Counted from the first letter of the stretch, positions 48,025-61,189 are shown. The stretch: DNA of 64,000 bases from Paragonimus skrjabini miyazakii (GCA_014338405.1 JTDE01000249.1:1-64000), one strand, 5' to 3'. The notes: generated from the letters alone by a model not told the origin. Translations and numbers: made by a program.

Positions 48025-51000
48025 TATCCCCTATTACTCACGAGTAATTTACTGAAGTCTATAAAGTTGCAAATTAATGACGATCCCACGTCAAATATAC
48101 TAAGGGTATGAAGCCAGGTGAGAGCCGTGTTGCTTGTCCTACGTCTTTCCTGCCTGCAGACATTGTTCTTAATGTGCCAACACCGACAGAAAAGTGTATT
48201 TTTTTGTCCGCTGCAGACTTAATATCACTTTTAAAGTTTACACGTCTATACTACCAAAATCTGTTAGCTTCATATCTTGTAGATTTTTTTCCAAAACGAC
48301 GTCTTCGTCCAAAATTTTGACAAAATTTTCTGTAAGGGATTTTCGAGTTATGTATAATTTGCCTGTAGGTTACAACCTTCGCGTAAAGCTAGTTAGCACT
48401 TAATTCTACATAATCTGTCAGCTCATCATAAAAAAAACGAACAATCGAATTTTTAATGCGCTTAGTAAAACTGTCAAGGAAACTTTGAAAATCTATTCCA
48501 CAGCGCGAATAATCACCTGTGGTCATTTTCATCGTTAATTGCATGTAACATTTTATCACTGGGTGTAGGTAATTCAGCTTGTTAGCCGACTATTTTTTTA
48601 TGTTATCTATCAAAACCTTGTCTAAAACATTACATCAGAACGTTTTGATGTTATCAAAGGGCAACTGCGTTTCTAAAGCATCTCTCATGCATTAACCTTC
48701 TCAGATCGATAGAAACTACAGATTTTGCAACATTGAGACAACAATGAAAGTAAATGTTCAAATAACTCATAATTAGATTTTTCGTTTCACTAAAGTTAAC
48801 CTAAGTTTGACATCAACATGAAATAGGTATAGGTTTCTATATGAACGAGCAAACTTGAAGTAAAAGAATTCTTCTAGTTATAATTGTGAACGTTATTACC
48901 TAATGGTTATTATTCATTGTGGAATTTCAGATGTAATGGCATTATAATATTCAGGGGATCTTCACTTGACCACCACTATGTCACTGGAGATTTTGGTCCA
49001 TATATAACAATCTCTCACACATGTTCACACCTTCTGCGTGCTCACATTTTTTCATTCAGACCCTGTCATACCAGAAGGCCAAACTGGATTCCTACTTTTG
49101 TTAAAACTCGTCACTAGCGTATATAGTTACTAGAAGGCTCAAATTTCAACCACATCTTCAAGAAACCGTGATGACCATTTTGTCACTGACCTCAAATAAG
49201 ACATGACCGAAGTAACATATACATTTTTACAGCTCATGAGTAACGATCAAGTTGCTTGATCGCTTCGAAGAAAGGATGAGTAACTGTTCTGTCAACTCTT
49301 TTTGACGGCTACATTGTTGCATTTGCTTCTAACCGAGACTACTTCATCAGCCTATATGTTTCTTGCATATGCTGGCATGAAGTGATAACAATTTACGAAT
49401 TAATGTGGGTTTCAGCAAAAAATACAAATTTCCAAACTTTTTGACTAAATCTTTTCAATATGAACGCCTGTAGTTTGCGTATATCATTTGGATTGTGATA
49501 CATTTGATCGTGAAGTTTGTAGCCCGCCTTAAAATACCCAGTCGTTACTTTTTATGTCTGCTTCCTATCAACGTTATTTGTAGTGAAAACAAAATAACTG
49601 CTGGCCTTATTAATAATGTCTTTGGACGATTTGAGTTGTCATGACGAACGAGTACATTAGAAATGTGTATTCGTTAAACAAGTAATCCAATAGCGGACAC
49701 ATCGATTACGAAAGATTTCTGAATACCTGATAAGCAGAAATATGCCCCCAATAAAACAATCTACACGAAAATCCAAGATTAATACTGAAGGTCAGGTGCT
49801 TTTGTAGCATTAACGGAAGCTTCAGACAGCGTCATTTTATTGCTAATTTCCTGTCCGGATACAAGATTCTGTTCGAAACTTTCATACTTCATTCATATTT
49901 TTCAATCGACCCATTTTGAGAACATACATCGAATTTAAATTTTGCTTTTGTTAAGATTAATCCATAGATCATATCCTTACCATCGTCGTTATTCAAATTC
50001 TTATCCGTTTTCCTGAGTAAGTCATACTCATCACTGTATCATTGATTTCACTCGTGGTTATACCAGGTTATCACACCTAAACTCCTAGTTACATGATCAC
50101 ACAATCTGACTAATTTGAGAGTAGATACCGCAAATTTCATCAGTCATTAGTTTTTCAAAGCGATAGTTTGAGTACACTCAAGTTTTACAGAATTCAGTTG
50201 TTTTAACTTCAGCGTCATATACGGCTTCTACATTTGCGTAGGCACTTCAGACAATTTATTTGGAAAGCAGACACCAGGCTCGGTGTTTGCTTTTAATAAT
50301 ACTCGTCAATCACTTCGACCACGTCTGCATTGGAACAAAGTTTTTCCATTAATTTGTGCTAATACTATACGCACACACTTTCCCTAACCGTATGCAATGG
50401 CTGTTACATAACAGAAATTATTGTACTGTTCCCGTAACTGACATAAGATTTTGTTGTTCCAGTTGAATGCTAAAATATTTTTAGCTAGTTTTGGTAGTAA
50501 AATTGAATACTGGTATGACGTAAATATCCAGTGACGTTCACTCTAAGGTCAACTGTCTACTTCGGCCAGTTTCGTTATTGTTTCGGATTAATTGTTAGAA
50601 GTAGTCTACTCAAGGTTAAAACAGCAGGTTTAAGCTTCAGATTGGCTCTGATCAGTAACCATATTCAAAAAAGAACAAAACCATCTGAGAGCACTTAGAA
50701 TGAGCAGGGAACAACACAAATATCTGTTTGACTTACGAATCTCACTTGTAGTTTAGTTTGCGAAAGGGTAGAATAGGCGTGACCCTCGGAATTTTCATGT
50801 ATAGAAAATCTTTCGTGATGACTTGCACTTTCATTATGCTTTATTTTAAGAAAACATAAAAGTTTTAGAAGTAAAATAGTATAAGAAAATACAACAGACT
50901 TTCAGCTCCAGCCTAATCTGGAACCAGCAGCAACCGCCAACCAAAATAGAGATGGCACAAGGTCAGCTCCAACCCAGCTAACGGCACAAACTGACGGTGG

Positions 51001-54000
51001 CTGAAAAAATGTAGAATCCTCGAGTACTTCGAACTGCAGCCCAAAATACGTAAGCAAAGTTTCCTTAAAGATTAGGATAATGGATGGGACTTGTTGGTAG
51101 CTATGAACCGTCCGCTATGTGTAATATAACATATCACTGAAGGAAATTATGTCCAGTTTGCATCGAGCATCCTATGGCAGTTAAACCTAAAGACCAGCAT
51201 ACAGAGCAAATAAGGGAAAATGTTCCATCAGCGACTCTTGGAGGAAACACAATTGTTGGCCACTAAGAGTACACCAATTTAGCTTAACCTTGCGTAACTT
51301 AGTGATTACTAGTTGATCCCTAAGAAATGGTGGTCATAGAAGAAGAAACATCCGCGTCACAGATTTCAGCGCAATTATTAAAATGAACCTGATTTCGTTC
51401 AAGCACTCCACTATATCGAGAACGAACTAGCGTATCGTTTCGAGGGTTTACAACAAATAGAATCAGTCGAATTCAGTTGAATCTGGAAACCCACAACGAA
51501 CTTGTCTTGGCACCTACACGTTTTGACCCCTAACCTCTCGGCTATCAGTGAAATACTCTTCAATGACATATAGGTCTGGTTTTAAACTTAAGACAAATGG
51601 TTTGGTGGTAACAGTCGGGTCACAGACTCTATTAGTTGGACCTAAACTCTGATGTAACCAAACGGTCGATAGTTGCTTGGACGTCAGCTATATTTTTACA
51701 GTGCTTTCAGGAACGGTTCCAACGATGGGAATTGTTAGGCGTCCGTTTTTAGCAGTTTGCTCAATTAACACTGTATAGGTTCACCTTGAAGTGGCTATTC
51801 TAAGTTGTTCGTATGTGACATTCGACCTCGTTTGGTTACACCGAACAGGACAAAATATTCAACAATTGTTGTTTGATTCAACTGTTGTTACAGACAACTT
51901 AAGTTCCGAATCATTTACATGTACGGTCGAATACAAGCACAAATATATGTGTGGTCATCTGTGAATGCGGAATTTAATGAAAAACTTAATACTCCCAAAT
52001 GTTTCCATAAGTATATGGTATAAGTTTTATAAATGTTTGCCTAGCACACACGCGCGTCAAACCACCGGACGAGATGTCAGCCGAAACTGTTGATGACATT
52101 GGATGCATTTGCTTGACCAATTACAGTAACGTTTCCCGGTTCTCACTCACAGCCACATTTTCCATTGTAACGGCGTCTTTGTTTTATTCAAACGTGCCAA
52201 CTTTATCAAATGTACTTCTTTGTGTGAAACAATTAAAGCATGAGCCATTAACAAATTAGTATCCATCTGTTTTTCATTTTGAACGGCGTGCCATGCAAAT
52301 TACATTAATTTTCGAGTTGTTTGTTGTGCACTTCCGGTCAAAGCAGATTATGTTTTTCATCTGGCAATCTTCTTACTTTGTTGTACAGATCTTACGGAGT
52401 CCGTATTGGAATATGACTGTCACAATCATCTTGGCCAACACCCACAACACAAAACTAGTAGTAAGTCTACTCCAGCTACCCTTTATATGAACAGCAGTTT
52501 TGTATACTCACAGCTTCGAAGTTCACTGTTACTTCATCTACACATATATATGTATTCATGTATGCATATTGAGGTTAAAACAATGTTGAAAATAAAAATC
52601 AAAAGAAGGATTCAACATCAATTATGCACGAAAATAATTAACCTATTTTCGACACTCACATAGTAAACCATGTATTTTGGTGAAAAATTGTTTGAAAACC
52701 CACACAAGATTATATCACGGAATTGATGGTTTGTTTTTGAATGTGAAGTAGTTGGAACACAGACTATCAATTTATACTTTTGAACGGTTTTCTGCCGGGC
52801 AGTAGTTAGAACCCATGGGAGGTTGGCGGTAAGGAGGAGCTAGAATGCGGTCAACTCTATGGTTGGTAAAGACCAAACATAGACCAACCACAGACGGGAT
52901 AAAATCATCCAATGCAGCTCTGGTACACACTGAATGTCATTTTAATCTGTCTGATAAATACAATGTCTTGTTCGATGGATTGAACTAGAAAAGAGAGCTT
53001 TTATTTATGATTCTCTATATAAAAAAATAATGTGACTCAGTTAAGTAGCGATGCTGTTGGCATTGAGGTGCTGAAAATATGATAAAATCAACTGTTACCT
53101 TGTCAGTTGCGACGTAAATCTTGAATAGTAATCCATAACTGCAGATTTCATTTATTTATCGGGGACCAGATTTTATGGCTGAAGTGCCCTTATGTTTCAC
53201 AACCCAGAAGTGCTATTAATATTACACTGGCTATCAATTGTAACGTTTAGACCTGGTTATCTGCATGAGAATGTGAATATGAATGAAGAACCAAATATAA
53301 GAATGTGCAAAATTCTCGTGGAAATCGGGAATCCATGGATAACTGATTTTTGACTAGTCTAAACCGAGAGCTGCCAGTCTACGGTTCGTTAATCTAACAT
53401 GTCCGACCCTCAGTCTCAGAATACTGCCTTATTCATCAGAGTGCCAGCACACCAGCCTAAATTATGCGACTCCCTTTCTAACACATAAACCAACATTGAT
53501 AATTACATCCTACATGTAGGTACAAACAAGTGTGTTAGAATGAAAAGTATACAGATAACAAGCTGAAGTTCGCGATAACTAATGGCGGACGAAGTTTTGA
53601 GGTGATATTAAAGGATTGTAGAGGTACAGACAAAATCAAACAACACACTTTAATGTATGCGACAGTAATATTTCGAAGTGTGGCCACGCCAATTAAACTG
53701 GCATATGTCTCAGGCATAAATTTACTGGGATAAAAAACCTGAATCCCTTCGAACCTTGTAGAACACAAGAAATACGTGTGTATGTACGTGATTGATTTTT
53801 CTTTCTCCCTTGTCGACTTCTTTGATGCATATTGCCACGTCAGTTTGCTTAGTTTTCAAGTCAAAATTTTAATTTACTTGTTCTCCCTTTCCCATATAGA
53901 AACCCTTCACCCTGCACTCCTATCTTGAACTTCCCACTCTATTATACCTCCAGTATATTTCCTCTTAGCTCACATCTTACAATCAGAGAAGCGCAATTAT

Positions 54001-55840
54001 TTTTGTTTTCGAGAGGTAACAGTTGCAACTTCACAACAGCCTATCGTCTAGTTAACCAGCAGTTACCGGCTTGACCACAAAGACCTTCCTTCGAGTTTAA
54101 GCTACACACGTGACGTATGAAAGGAACCAGGTTTGGTGCAGCCCAAGCTAATTGTAGTGAAGTTTTGAACAGATGCTCACTAATTCTAGACATTCTGACA
54201 GATTGATTCAGACGGATGTCACCAAACTCATGTGTTTGATTTCACTGCTGTTTGGAAAGCGGAATCGACAGTAGTTCACTTGGTTCGTGAGAAGTGTTGA
54301 ATAGGAGGTTTACTGACATATCAGATAAACTTGCTAACGGTCCAAAAGAACATCTCTATATCAATATGATAAACCAAGGATTGTTGAGAGAAACTGACGT
54401 AACTCGGCGTAATCTAGAATCGCAGCAATGTGTTTAATGTACAACATGTGGATCATCGTTACAAGTTGAACCTTGCCAGATTAACTCTACATCGCACACC
54501 TAGTTTTAAAAGCCGTTTCAAAGATCATCATATGTACATGTGCTCCAAAAGACAATTGTCGCATTTCCCACAGAATTCTTCCAGGTGAAACAATCGTTTG
54601 TTAATTACGTTAAAAATATTATCATATAAGGTGTTGCAAAGAAACAGACACTTACTCACGATAAGCTTTTATCTTCCAAATTAATTTAAGCCAAGTTTCC
54701 TGTTGGTCTTCATCACGAAATTTATTCCATAATTCGGACAAATAGGGGGAGCAGTTATCACCATTTCCTAAAAATCATCGATCCAATGTTTCTATTTTCG
54801 TTTTCTTCTCGATTAGCTGACACACACAGACGACCGTGTGAATTTAGAATCCAATAACAAACATACGACACAAAAAACTAACAAATGAACGCAAACAATA
54901 TTTGACAAAATGAGAAGATTTCCGTATAAGGAAACTGAGGTAGTGAGTGTTAAAAGCTGCAAAGATTATGGAAACAATCATTGGAACTTATTAATTTATT
55001 GCATGAAAATAATCAAACATCAAGCTCACTGCTTCGCAAAATAAAATATTCAATGTTCAAAGTGTTTAGCGACACGAACAGAAGATATCAAGTTTCCCTC
55101 TTTTCATAGTAACCAGATACAACAACATCACGTCTGTTATCATGTACTCACCAATACTTAAGTTGTTAACATGGTGAAATAAACGTAGATGCCACTGTTT
55201 TCATAAATCGCTATATTAGTCAGTTGCATCACATATCTCCCAGCTTACTTTCTTCCACAGTTCTCAAGGAATACACTAAAAAGCATTCCTAATTTGAATG
55301 TTTCGCACTTCTGTATGAATATGCCTGAAGAAAATAAGGTGGGCCACGACCTTAACCGATGAACTCCTGTGAGAGTACATTTTTTAAGTGCACTTCCTTC
55401 ACCACACTAATTGTCACTTAAACAGGCTTTCAGCTTGTTTAAGTGGAGGGCAACAAGTCTTAAGTATAACTTTTTAAATGCCGGATAAGTGTACAAAATA
55501 AATTCATTCAAGTTGACCGTCAAAAAGTAAAAATGTGACGAAACTCTAGAAAGTTCGCCAAGTAACCACAATGGAAATAAGATAAGTTAGAGGAAATAAG
55601 AAATTCATCAAACAGAGACAGAAAATTATTGATTTTATGGTTTGCTAATCAAACGCACCAAATCTTTGTGGAAAATATCGCTTGCGCAATACGACAGTCA
55701 TTATATAGCCGGGATCTGTACTCTACAAGTAAATTAGCAGTTCGAGCCCAGGATTGTTGTGGAAACTGTTGTAGTTGTTTCAGTTGGTACATATCAGGTG
55801 AACGTTTCCTTGCCTGTAGATTGACAGAAGTTGGTGGAAT
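48025..55840. other. Long stretch without recognised gene or repeat
   Basis: 7.8 kb with only short frames (up to 85 codons), none with a recognisable domain, and no RNA or mobile element found. Probably intergenic or intronic, or very old repeat. Confidence 0.4.
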
Positions 55841-55856
55841 TTATATATATATATAT
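55841..55856. repeat. TA dinucleotide microsatellite
   Basis: About seven TA units. Confidence 0.8.
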
Positions 55857-55859
55857 GAT

Positions 55860-56950
55860 CAGTGACCGAGTAGATTGCATCTTGTTGATAGGTTTTTTTA
55901 GAAACTGATAGTCATGAGTTTTTTTCTTGTTTCCTTTACCGTTTGTTCATGTTACAGTAAAGTGCCACCAAATTTGCATATGCACCTGAGAACGCATGGT
56001 GTTGCCACTAGTGTAAACGGATCCTATCATGTGACCACAACAGGCGGAATTTCTGCTGCAAATTATACACCCACTAAAGTTGATATGACCCTCGTAGTGC
56101 ATCTCAAGGCACCAATTTTTCAAGCATAAATTAGTAGAGCTGAACAAGGCAAGAAGTTGGAATAAAAGACAACTAACCTGATGTGCAGTCTGAATTTACC
56201 AGAATTTACCTTCAGAATTTACCAGCAGAATTTACCTTCAAATGCGGTCTCTTGACAAGTCTAATCACTCGACCGTTGAGAATATGTCCAATGGATTTTG
56301 TAGTTCATCAAGTATTACTACACTTGTCTGTCGATAGTATTTATTCGGGAACCTCGTTCATCCACGGTTAACTTGGTACTGGTCAGTTCACCTGCCTGGC
56401 AACTTAAAATGGGGTTCCCCGGAGTTTCACCAACTAGTTATGGCTTTCCCGTGTTGGTTGATCTCGGTCACCATAAATTCAACCAGCACGATTAAAATCC
56501 CGTAAAATTTGTACCCTAGATATTGCACAACTGAGATGGACTAGTCTCCGGGAATCATTTCCAAAACCAAGCTACTTGACAAGCAATCAACTTGTCTTCC
56601 CTATCCTAGCAACCGTTTTTGTCACAGGAACGTTGTTCAACCTACCAAATGCGTTTTTAGAAACCTGAAATTGCATTTGATGTCAATTTTTGATTTGGTT
56701 TAAATTCTTCATTCTTTTGAATAAACCGACCTGAGAAACGAAAAAACGACTATTCATTTCATGATCGAAATTTAATCTACGTTTTGCAATTTATATTCTA
56801 CTACTGAAAGATGATCGAAAAAAACTCGTCGACGAGTATTGGCTGTCGAATATGGTGTGCCGATTGCATGCTGCGTGAGAATACGATATCCAATCACTGA
56901 TAGGTGGTTCGGCAGATATGATCATTTAAATGTGGTCCAATTGTAACAGA
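55860..56950. other. No recognised gene; short GAATTTACC tandem
   Basis: GAATTTACC occurs four times between 56192 and 56240, spaced 10-13 bp, as (AGAATTTACC)(TTCAGAATTTACC)-type units. Otherwise only unrecognised frames. Confidence 0.55.
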
Positions 56951-56955
56951 TCATA

Positions 56956-57037
56956 ACTTCGGCTAGATTCCAACCAGCGATAGCAAAAACAGCACATCTG
57001 AACGTAAAAATTACTCCAACAGCTAAACTACGAAGCA
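56956..57037 (-). pseudogene. tRNA-like repeat (family 2), decayed copy
   Basis: Minus strand GCTTCGTAGTTTAGCTGTTGG, then a divergent middle, then GCTGGTTGGAATCTAGCCGAAG. The acceptor halves and T stem match the 11577-11657 copy, while the B box has G for C. It lies directly beyond the end of the retropepsin fragment. Confidence 0.6.
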
Positions 57038-57069
57038 ATGCTGAAAGACTGGAAATTTTGTATTCGGGT

Positions 57070-57413
57070 TCAGTCACCCACCAAACACACTGTCATACGG
57101 ACTTCAACAAACGGTCCAGCAGACTGACTTCCCAATGTTGTGACCGCACATTTCACACCGTCAACCAGTAGATTATGACCCCCAACCGTCCTGATCATTA
57201 TGGATGTCGGTTCTACGTTTTGCTTTCCTGCACGAGCAATCAACGAAATAGCCGCCCCTGTATCGACCAAACACTGTTCTATCTCTCCATCAACTTCAAC
57301 CCTTGAATGTACGGCCCCCTTTTCAATCGCTCCCATTACTAATTGACCCGCCCAATAAAGAGAACAATCATGAAACACTTTATTTCTAGACTTCTTAAAC
57401 CGCCGAATTGGGC
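57070..57413 (-). pseudogene. Gypsy-type (Ty3) retropepsin fragment
   Basis: Read from the N gap on the minus strand, the frame holds a retroviral-type aspartic protease. CLVDTGAAISLI (DTGA at 57253-57264) carries the catalytic Asp. A following hydrophobic-Gly segment (GGHNLLVDGV) matches the flap and later core strands of such proteases. The frame ends at a stop (57070) before the late conserved Ile-Leu-Gly region and the reverse transcriptase, so the copy is truncated or broken. Upstream gag would lie inside the gap. A DTGA motif with this spacing is usual for Ty3/gypsy LTR retrotransposons; a non-LTR source is less likely. Confidence 0.75.
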
Positions 57414-58242
57414 NNNNNNNNNNNNNNNNNNNNNNNNNNNNNNNNNNNNNNNNNNNNNNNNNNNNNNNNNNNNNNNNNNNNNNNNNNNNNNNNNNNNNNN
57501 NNNNNNNNNNNNNNNNNNNNNNNNNNNNNNNNNNNNNNNNNNNNNNNNNNNNNNNNNNNNNNNNNNNNNNNNNNNNNNNNNNNNNNNNNNNNNNNNNNNN
57601 NNNNNNNNNNNNNNNNNNNNNNNNNNNNNNNNNNNNNNNNNNNNNNNNNNNNNNNNNNNNNNNNNNNNNNNNNNNNNNNNNNNNNNNNNNNNNNNNNNNN
57701 NNNNNNNNNNNNNNNNNNNNNNNNNNNNNNNNNNNNNNNNNNNNNNNNNNNNNNNNNNNNNNNNNNNNNNNNNNNNNNNNNNNNNNNNNNNNNNNNNNNN
57801 NNNNNNNNNNNNNNNNNNNNNNNNNNNNNNNNNNNNNNNNNNNNNNNNNNNNNNNNNNNNNNNNNNNNNNNNNNNNNNNNNNNNNNNNNNNNNNNNNNNN
57901 NNNNNNNNNNNNNNNNNNNNNNNNNNNNNNNNNNNNNNNNNNNNNNNNNNNNNNNNNNNNNNNNNNNNNNNNNNNNNNNNNNNNNNNNNNNNNNNNNNNN
58001 NNNNNNNNNNNNNNNNNNNNNNNNNNNNNNNNNNNNNNNNNNNNNNNNNNNNNNNNNNNNNNNNNNNNNNNNNNNNNNNNNNNNNNNNNNNNNNNNNNNN
58101 NNNNNNNNNNNNNNNNNNNNNNNNNNNNNNNNNNNNNNNNNNNNNNNNNNNNNNNNNNNNNNNNNNNNNNNNNNNNNNNNNNNNNNNNNNNNNNNNNNNN
58201 NNNNNNNNNNNNNNNNNNNNNNNNNNNNNNNNNNNNNNNNNN
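57414..58242. other. Assembly gap (N)
   Basis: 829 unknown bases, probably internal retrotransposon sequence that could not be assembled. Confidence 0.99.
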
Positions 58243-58246
58243 TGGA

Positions 58247-58415
58247 ACTTCTGCCGAGCGCGTACACACTATTTCGATAGTCTCTCCTTGTCCTCCGTCT
58301 TCCTGGCATTCGCAGCTTGTCCTTTTGTTCCTGAACGTTGCCTGTGGGTAATATACTACTTGTGAGTAGTATACTACTCACAACGAAACTGCCTGTCATA
58401 CAACACCAAGCAGGA
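58247..58415 (-). repeat. Gap-adjacent repeat with perfect 24-bp palindrome, copy B
   Basis: Partner of 40498-40660. The core GTGAGTAGTATACTACTCAC extends by TT and AA to a perfect palindrome at 58360-58383. A partial duplicate, ATATACTACT, lies just before it. Read on the minus strand this region precedes the gap and then the protease, so it may be 5' LTR, leader or gag of that element. Confidence 0.65.
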
Positions 58416-58419
58416 TTTA

Positions 58420-59285
58420 TTAATTAGTACCCGCTGGAATCCACCCTTTCCACTGCTGAACAATGAAACTGTAGAGCTAATGAGCGGTTTGGCAGGATAG
58501 TCCGGACTACCTGTTGCAATAACCAAAATCCTCATTACATAGAAACAGCAGCCATTCAGAAAACACAAAATGTTGCTGGTGAAGGTAAAACTAGAAGTTG
58601 TGCTAATACCATGAATAAATTCTGAGAGTGATTGACTGTTATATAACTTCTAAAAACTCGCTGCCTTTGAGTCTTCTTGATTGTACTCAAACCTGTCGTA
58701 CAGTAATTGTGAACCGTTTCGAATTTCGAATAAGTAATCCAAGTTATACGTATAGAAACAGTTTGTTCAATTGCTTCAGGTGACTTGATTTCTAGTACAC
58801 TCACCTGATCGATACATGACACAAAAATGATGTATTGCGTATTTTGGTCGGCACCACGCTTTGCATGTAATCCTTTATATATTTAGGTCGAAGTTTCAGA
58901 ATTTGAACGGACTGTAGAAATTTTGTCGAAAACATACATCTGCTACACTTTGTGTTCTATGACCTAGTGGGAATGTTTGAAATAAGTGTTATAAGACTGA
59001 TTTTGAGTAGCATTTTCGTATGACAGAGTTCTACTCTTTCTGGTATACGTTCTTTCTGACGTTCTCCAGTGAATGCTGGTTTGTTCTACACGAAATGATG
59101 ATGAATATATGAAAAATATGGAAGACATTATGATTACAGCATCACATACACAGCTGATTATAGCTTTTACGTTTTCGCACAATCTTCTCTCGTCCTCCTC
59201 CAGAAACATGCCCTTTGTTCAAATCCCACTCACGGTAAGGCTGGTCAGTAGTCCATGTCTTGTCCATGGCCGGGATTTGAACATT
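58420..59285. other. No recognised gene
   Basis: Short frames only (up to 88 codons, -). Confidence 0.45.
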
Positions 59286-59289
59286 GGTT

Positions 59290-59562
59290 AATTTCACGTT
59301 GAACATCACCCACAATCGATGACAGCTGTCGCGTTTCCATAGACTTTCCAGTTGGCCCCTTTTGAACAGCAGAAGCACTAGACTTTAGCTTCATCCTCAT
59401 TAGAACTCGTCAGTAGTGCATGTTCTCGCCACGGCCAGGACTAGAACTCCGGCCGCGCCTTCATGGGACAAGCACGTTGACCACTGCGCCATTGACTTCA
59501 CATTAGTCAAGACTGAAGTATAATATGTGAACGCTCAACCACTTTCGCTTGTGATTAATGAT
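59290..59562 (-). mobile_element. Hammerhead SINE copy (HH-SINE 9)
   Basis: On the minus strand, from 59562: GATGATCATTAATCACAAGCG, A box TGGCGCAGTGG (59481-59491), B-box region GGAGTTCTAGTCC (59438-59450), hammerhead region with perfect stem I GCACTA/TAGTGC (59414-59419 with 59375-59380), and the tail with ATCGATTGTGGGTGATG. The core CTGACGA is intact, but A15.1 is G and the closing pair of stem II is weak, so cleavage is doubtful. Confidence 0.75.
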
Positions 59563-59574
59563 CATCTGAAGACT

Positions 59575-59775
59575 GTGATCGAAAAGAAGCAGTAGATTCG
59601 AGTGTCGTTCTCATTAGAACTCGTCAATAGTGCATATCCTCCCCATGGCCGACGTTTGAACATTGGCCATGCTTTTATGAGGCAACCATATTGATCACTG
59701 CGCCATTTACTTTACACTAAACAGGACTGAATTACCACATACGAACGTTCAGCCATAAACGCTTGTAAGTGACAC
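59575..59775 (-). mobile_element. Hammerhead SINE copy in tandem (HH-SINE 10)
   Basis: Lies directly upstream (in minus orientation) of HH-SINE 9 and runs into it about 20 nt after its ribozyme, losing its own tail. A box ATGGCGCAGTG is near 59703. Ribozyme at 59589-59633 has TTGACGA and GACAC in place of CTGACGA and GAAAC, so it is dead. Confidence 0.65.
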
Positions 59776-59885
59776 TGATGAACTCTAACTGAAGTGAAAC
59801 CTGAGTTTGTTTTATTCACTGGAGGGTCTGACTGAAATCTGTATGGGGATGCACAGACAGCAACCCAAGATAAGTGATGTTCTAC
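59772..59885 (+). mobile_element. Hammerhead SINE 3' part, inverted neighbour (HH-SINE 11)
   Basis: Starts within the ribozyme: CTGATGA (59775-59781), ACTCTAACTGAAGT as stem II, GAAAC (59795-59799), GAGTTTG. Then the tail-like TGTATGGGGATGCA and AGTGATGTTC. C17 is T and stem I is lost. It lies back-to-back with HH-SINE 10. Confidence 0.55.
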
Positions 59886-59889
59886 TTAT

Positions 59890-60565
59890 GCCAACCAAAT
59901 TTCCTGCTACTTGGGCACTATCCAATGTACTGTATACACTCTGTACGTAATTGTTACTGTCGGATTGATAAGTGGATATATGTGTGAAAGGGGTACGTGA
60001 GCGACCGTCGTTTCTATCTGCTCAGAAAATGTATAAGCTTAGCATTGACTCCGTCGAGAGGATGAATACGGTTCAACCAGCGATCAACTCGTATTATGTC
60101 AGTCAGCTAGTGTCAAGCATTCTCATACATTGTGATTGCTTCATTCGTGTAAGTAGACATTAAATACGGAGTATTGAACAACATATTCCATCATATCTTT
60201 CCACACAGTGAGAGACACAGAGTCACGGCCTATAACGAAAACCGGATTCAACCTGTCGGGTAGCTTGTTTCTCACGGGATTCAAACAAACCGGTGCACAT
60301 CGTTTAATAGGCTGCCTACTTGTCGAACAACAAAGACAACTGAGTTTGTGTGAAACCTGTTTGTGGTTCACACGCTTGTCGGTGTGCTGCATAGACAATA
60401 CATGTTTTTGCACCAGTTCGACTTAATACTAACGGAAAAGTAACTTGGCCCCAATTTTTTTGTCTTCTCACAAAAGCCAATCATCAGAACCAGTATGAAT
60501 AGACCTGGTTTTAAAACGCTTATAAAAACCAGCTGCATCGACTTCATCTATTAAAACAGTTGAAT
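59890..60565. other. No recognised gene
   Basis: Short frames on both strands around 60141-60426, not recognised. Confidence 0.4.
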
Positions 60566-60570
60566 GACAG

Positions 60571-61183
60571 ACAGAAAATCTGGCATCTGTGGCCGCATTT
60601 AAGTCCGGAAAATCGGCGTCTTATGATACAGTCAATCACAGTGCAAAAATGTCAAAAAACGCTTCATCTATCATGGCCATGTGTCTGGACTTCCAAGCGA
60701 ATGCGTTTATTGCTCATTACAAGCTTTCACGGTTGTCAGATGAACAGGTGCGTACTTGTGTATTGGAGTTAAGCTGAGTATCACACGTCTAGGAATCCGC
60801 TTCGGTAAATGAAATTGAGAAATTTTGCATAGTTCAAGGGTTAATCACCGATTTATAAGAAGGAATACCGGACTGCCAATTTCCTTATATCACAGGACTT
60901 CTCTAGCCTGACCTCGCAAAATGCAGGTGACATGGTGATAGGCGTATCAAACTTACGGAAGAGTTCTAATTATGTTATAGCCTGCGAAATTGCTTGTGTC
61001 CGCGCGAAAAAAGTTATTCACATCGCTAGTTCTTACCATTATGGAACTGCCCACCACTTGGTTGGCGGTTCGATACACTCTCATTTGTTACTGCTGCCAT
61101 ACTATGCCGTCACTCTTGAACCTTTATCCAATGTGGTTTCCCGTCGTTTCTTACAGACGACACAGAATTGCTCGCCTTGTTGA
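60571..61183 (+). CDS. Possible two-exon 3' end of a host gene, unknown product
   Basis: Exon A: after TTGAATGACAG (acceptor-like, to 60570), an open frame of 59 codons ends SRLSDEQ at 60747 next to a GTGCGT donor. Exon B: after TTCCTTATATCACAG (to 60895) a frame in the same phase runs to TGA at 61181-61183. The intron would be 148 bp and phase 0. An AATAAA lies near 61476. Exon A has mixed codon use and reads like coding sequence (MAMCLDFQANAFIAHYKL). Exon B is less convincing. I recognise no domain, and no upstream exon was found. Confidence 0.28.
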
Positions 61184-61189
61184 ACCCAA

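Noticed and set aside
57343..58399. Open frames of 290-340 codons on both strands over the second gap
   Set aside because: Artefacts of N translation. Only the part outside the gap (57070-57413, -) has real content.
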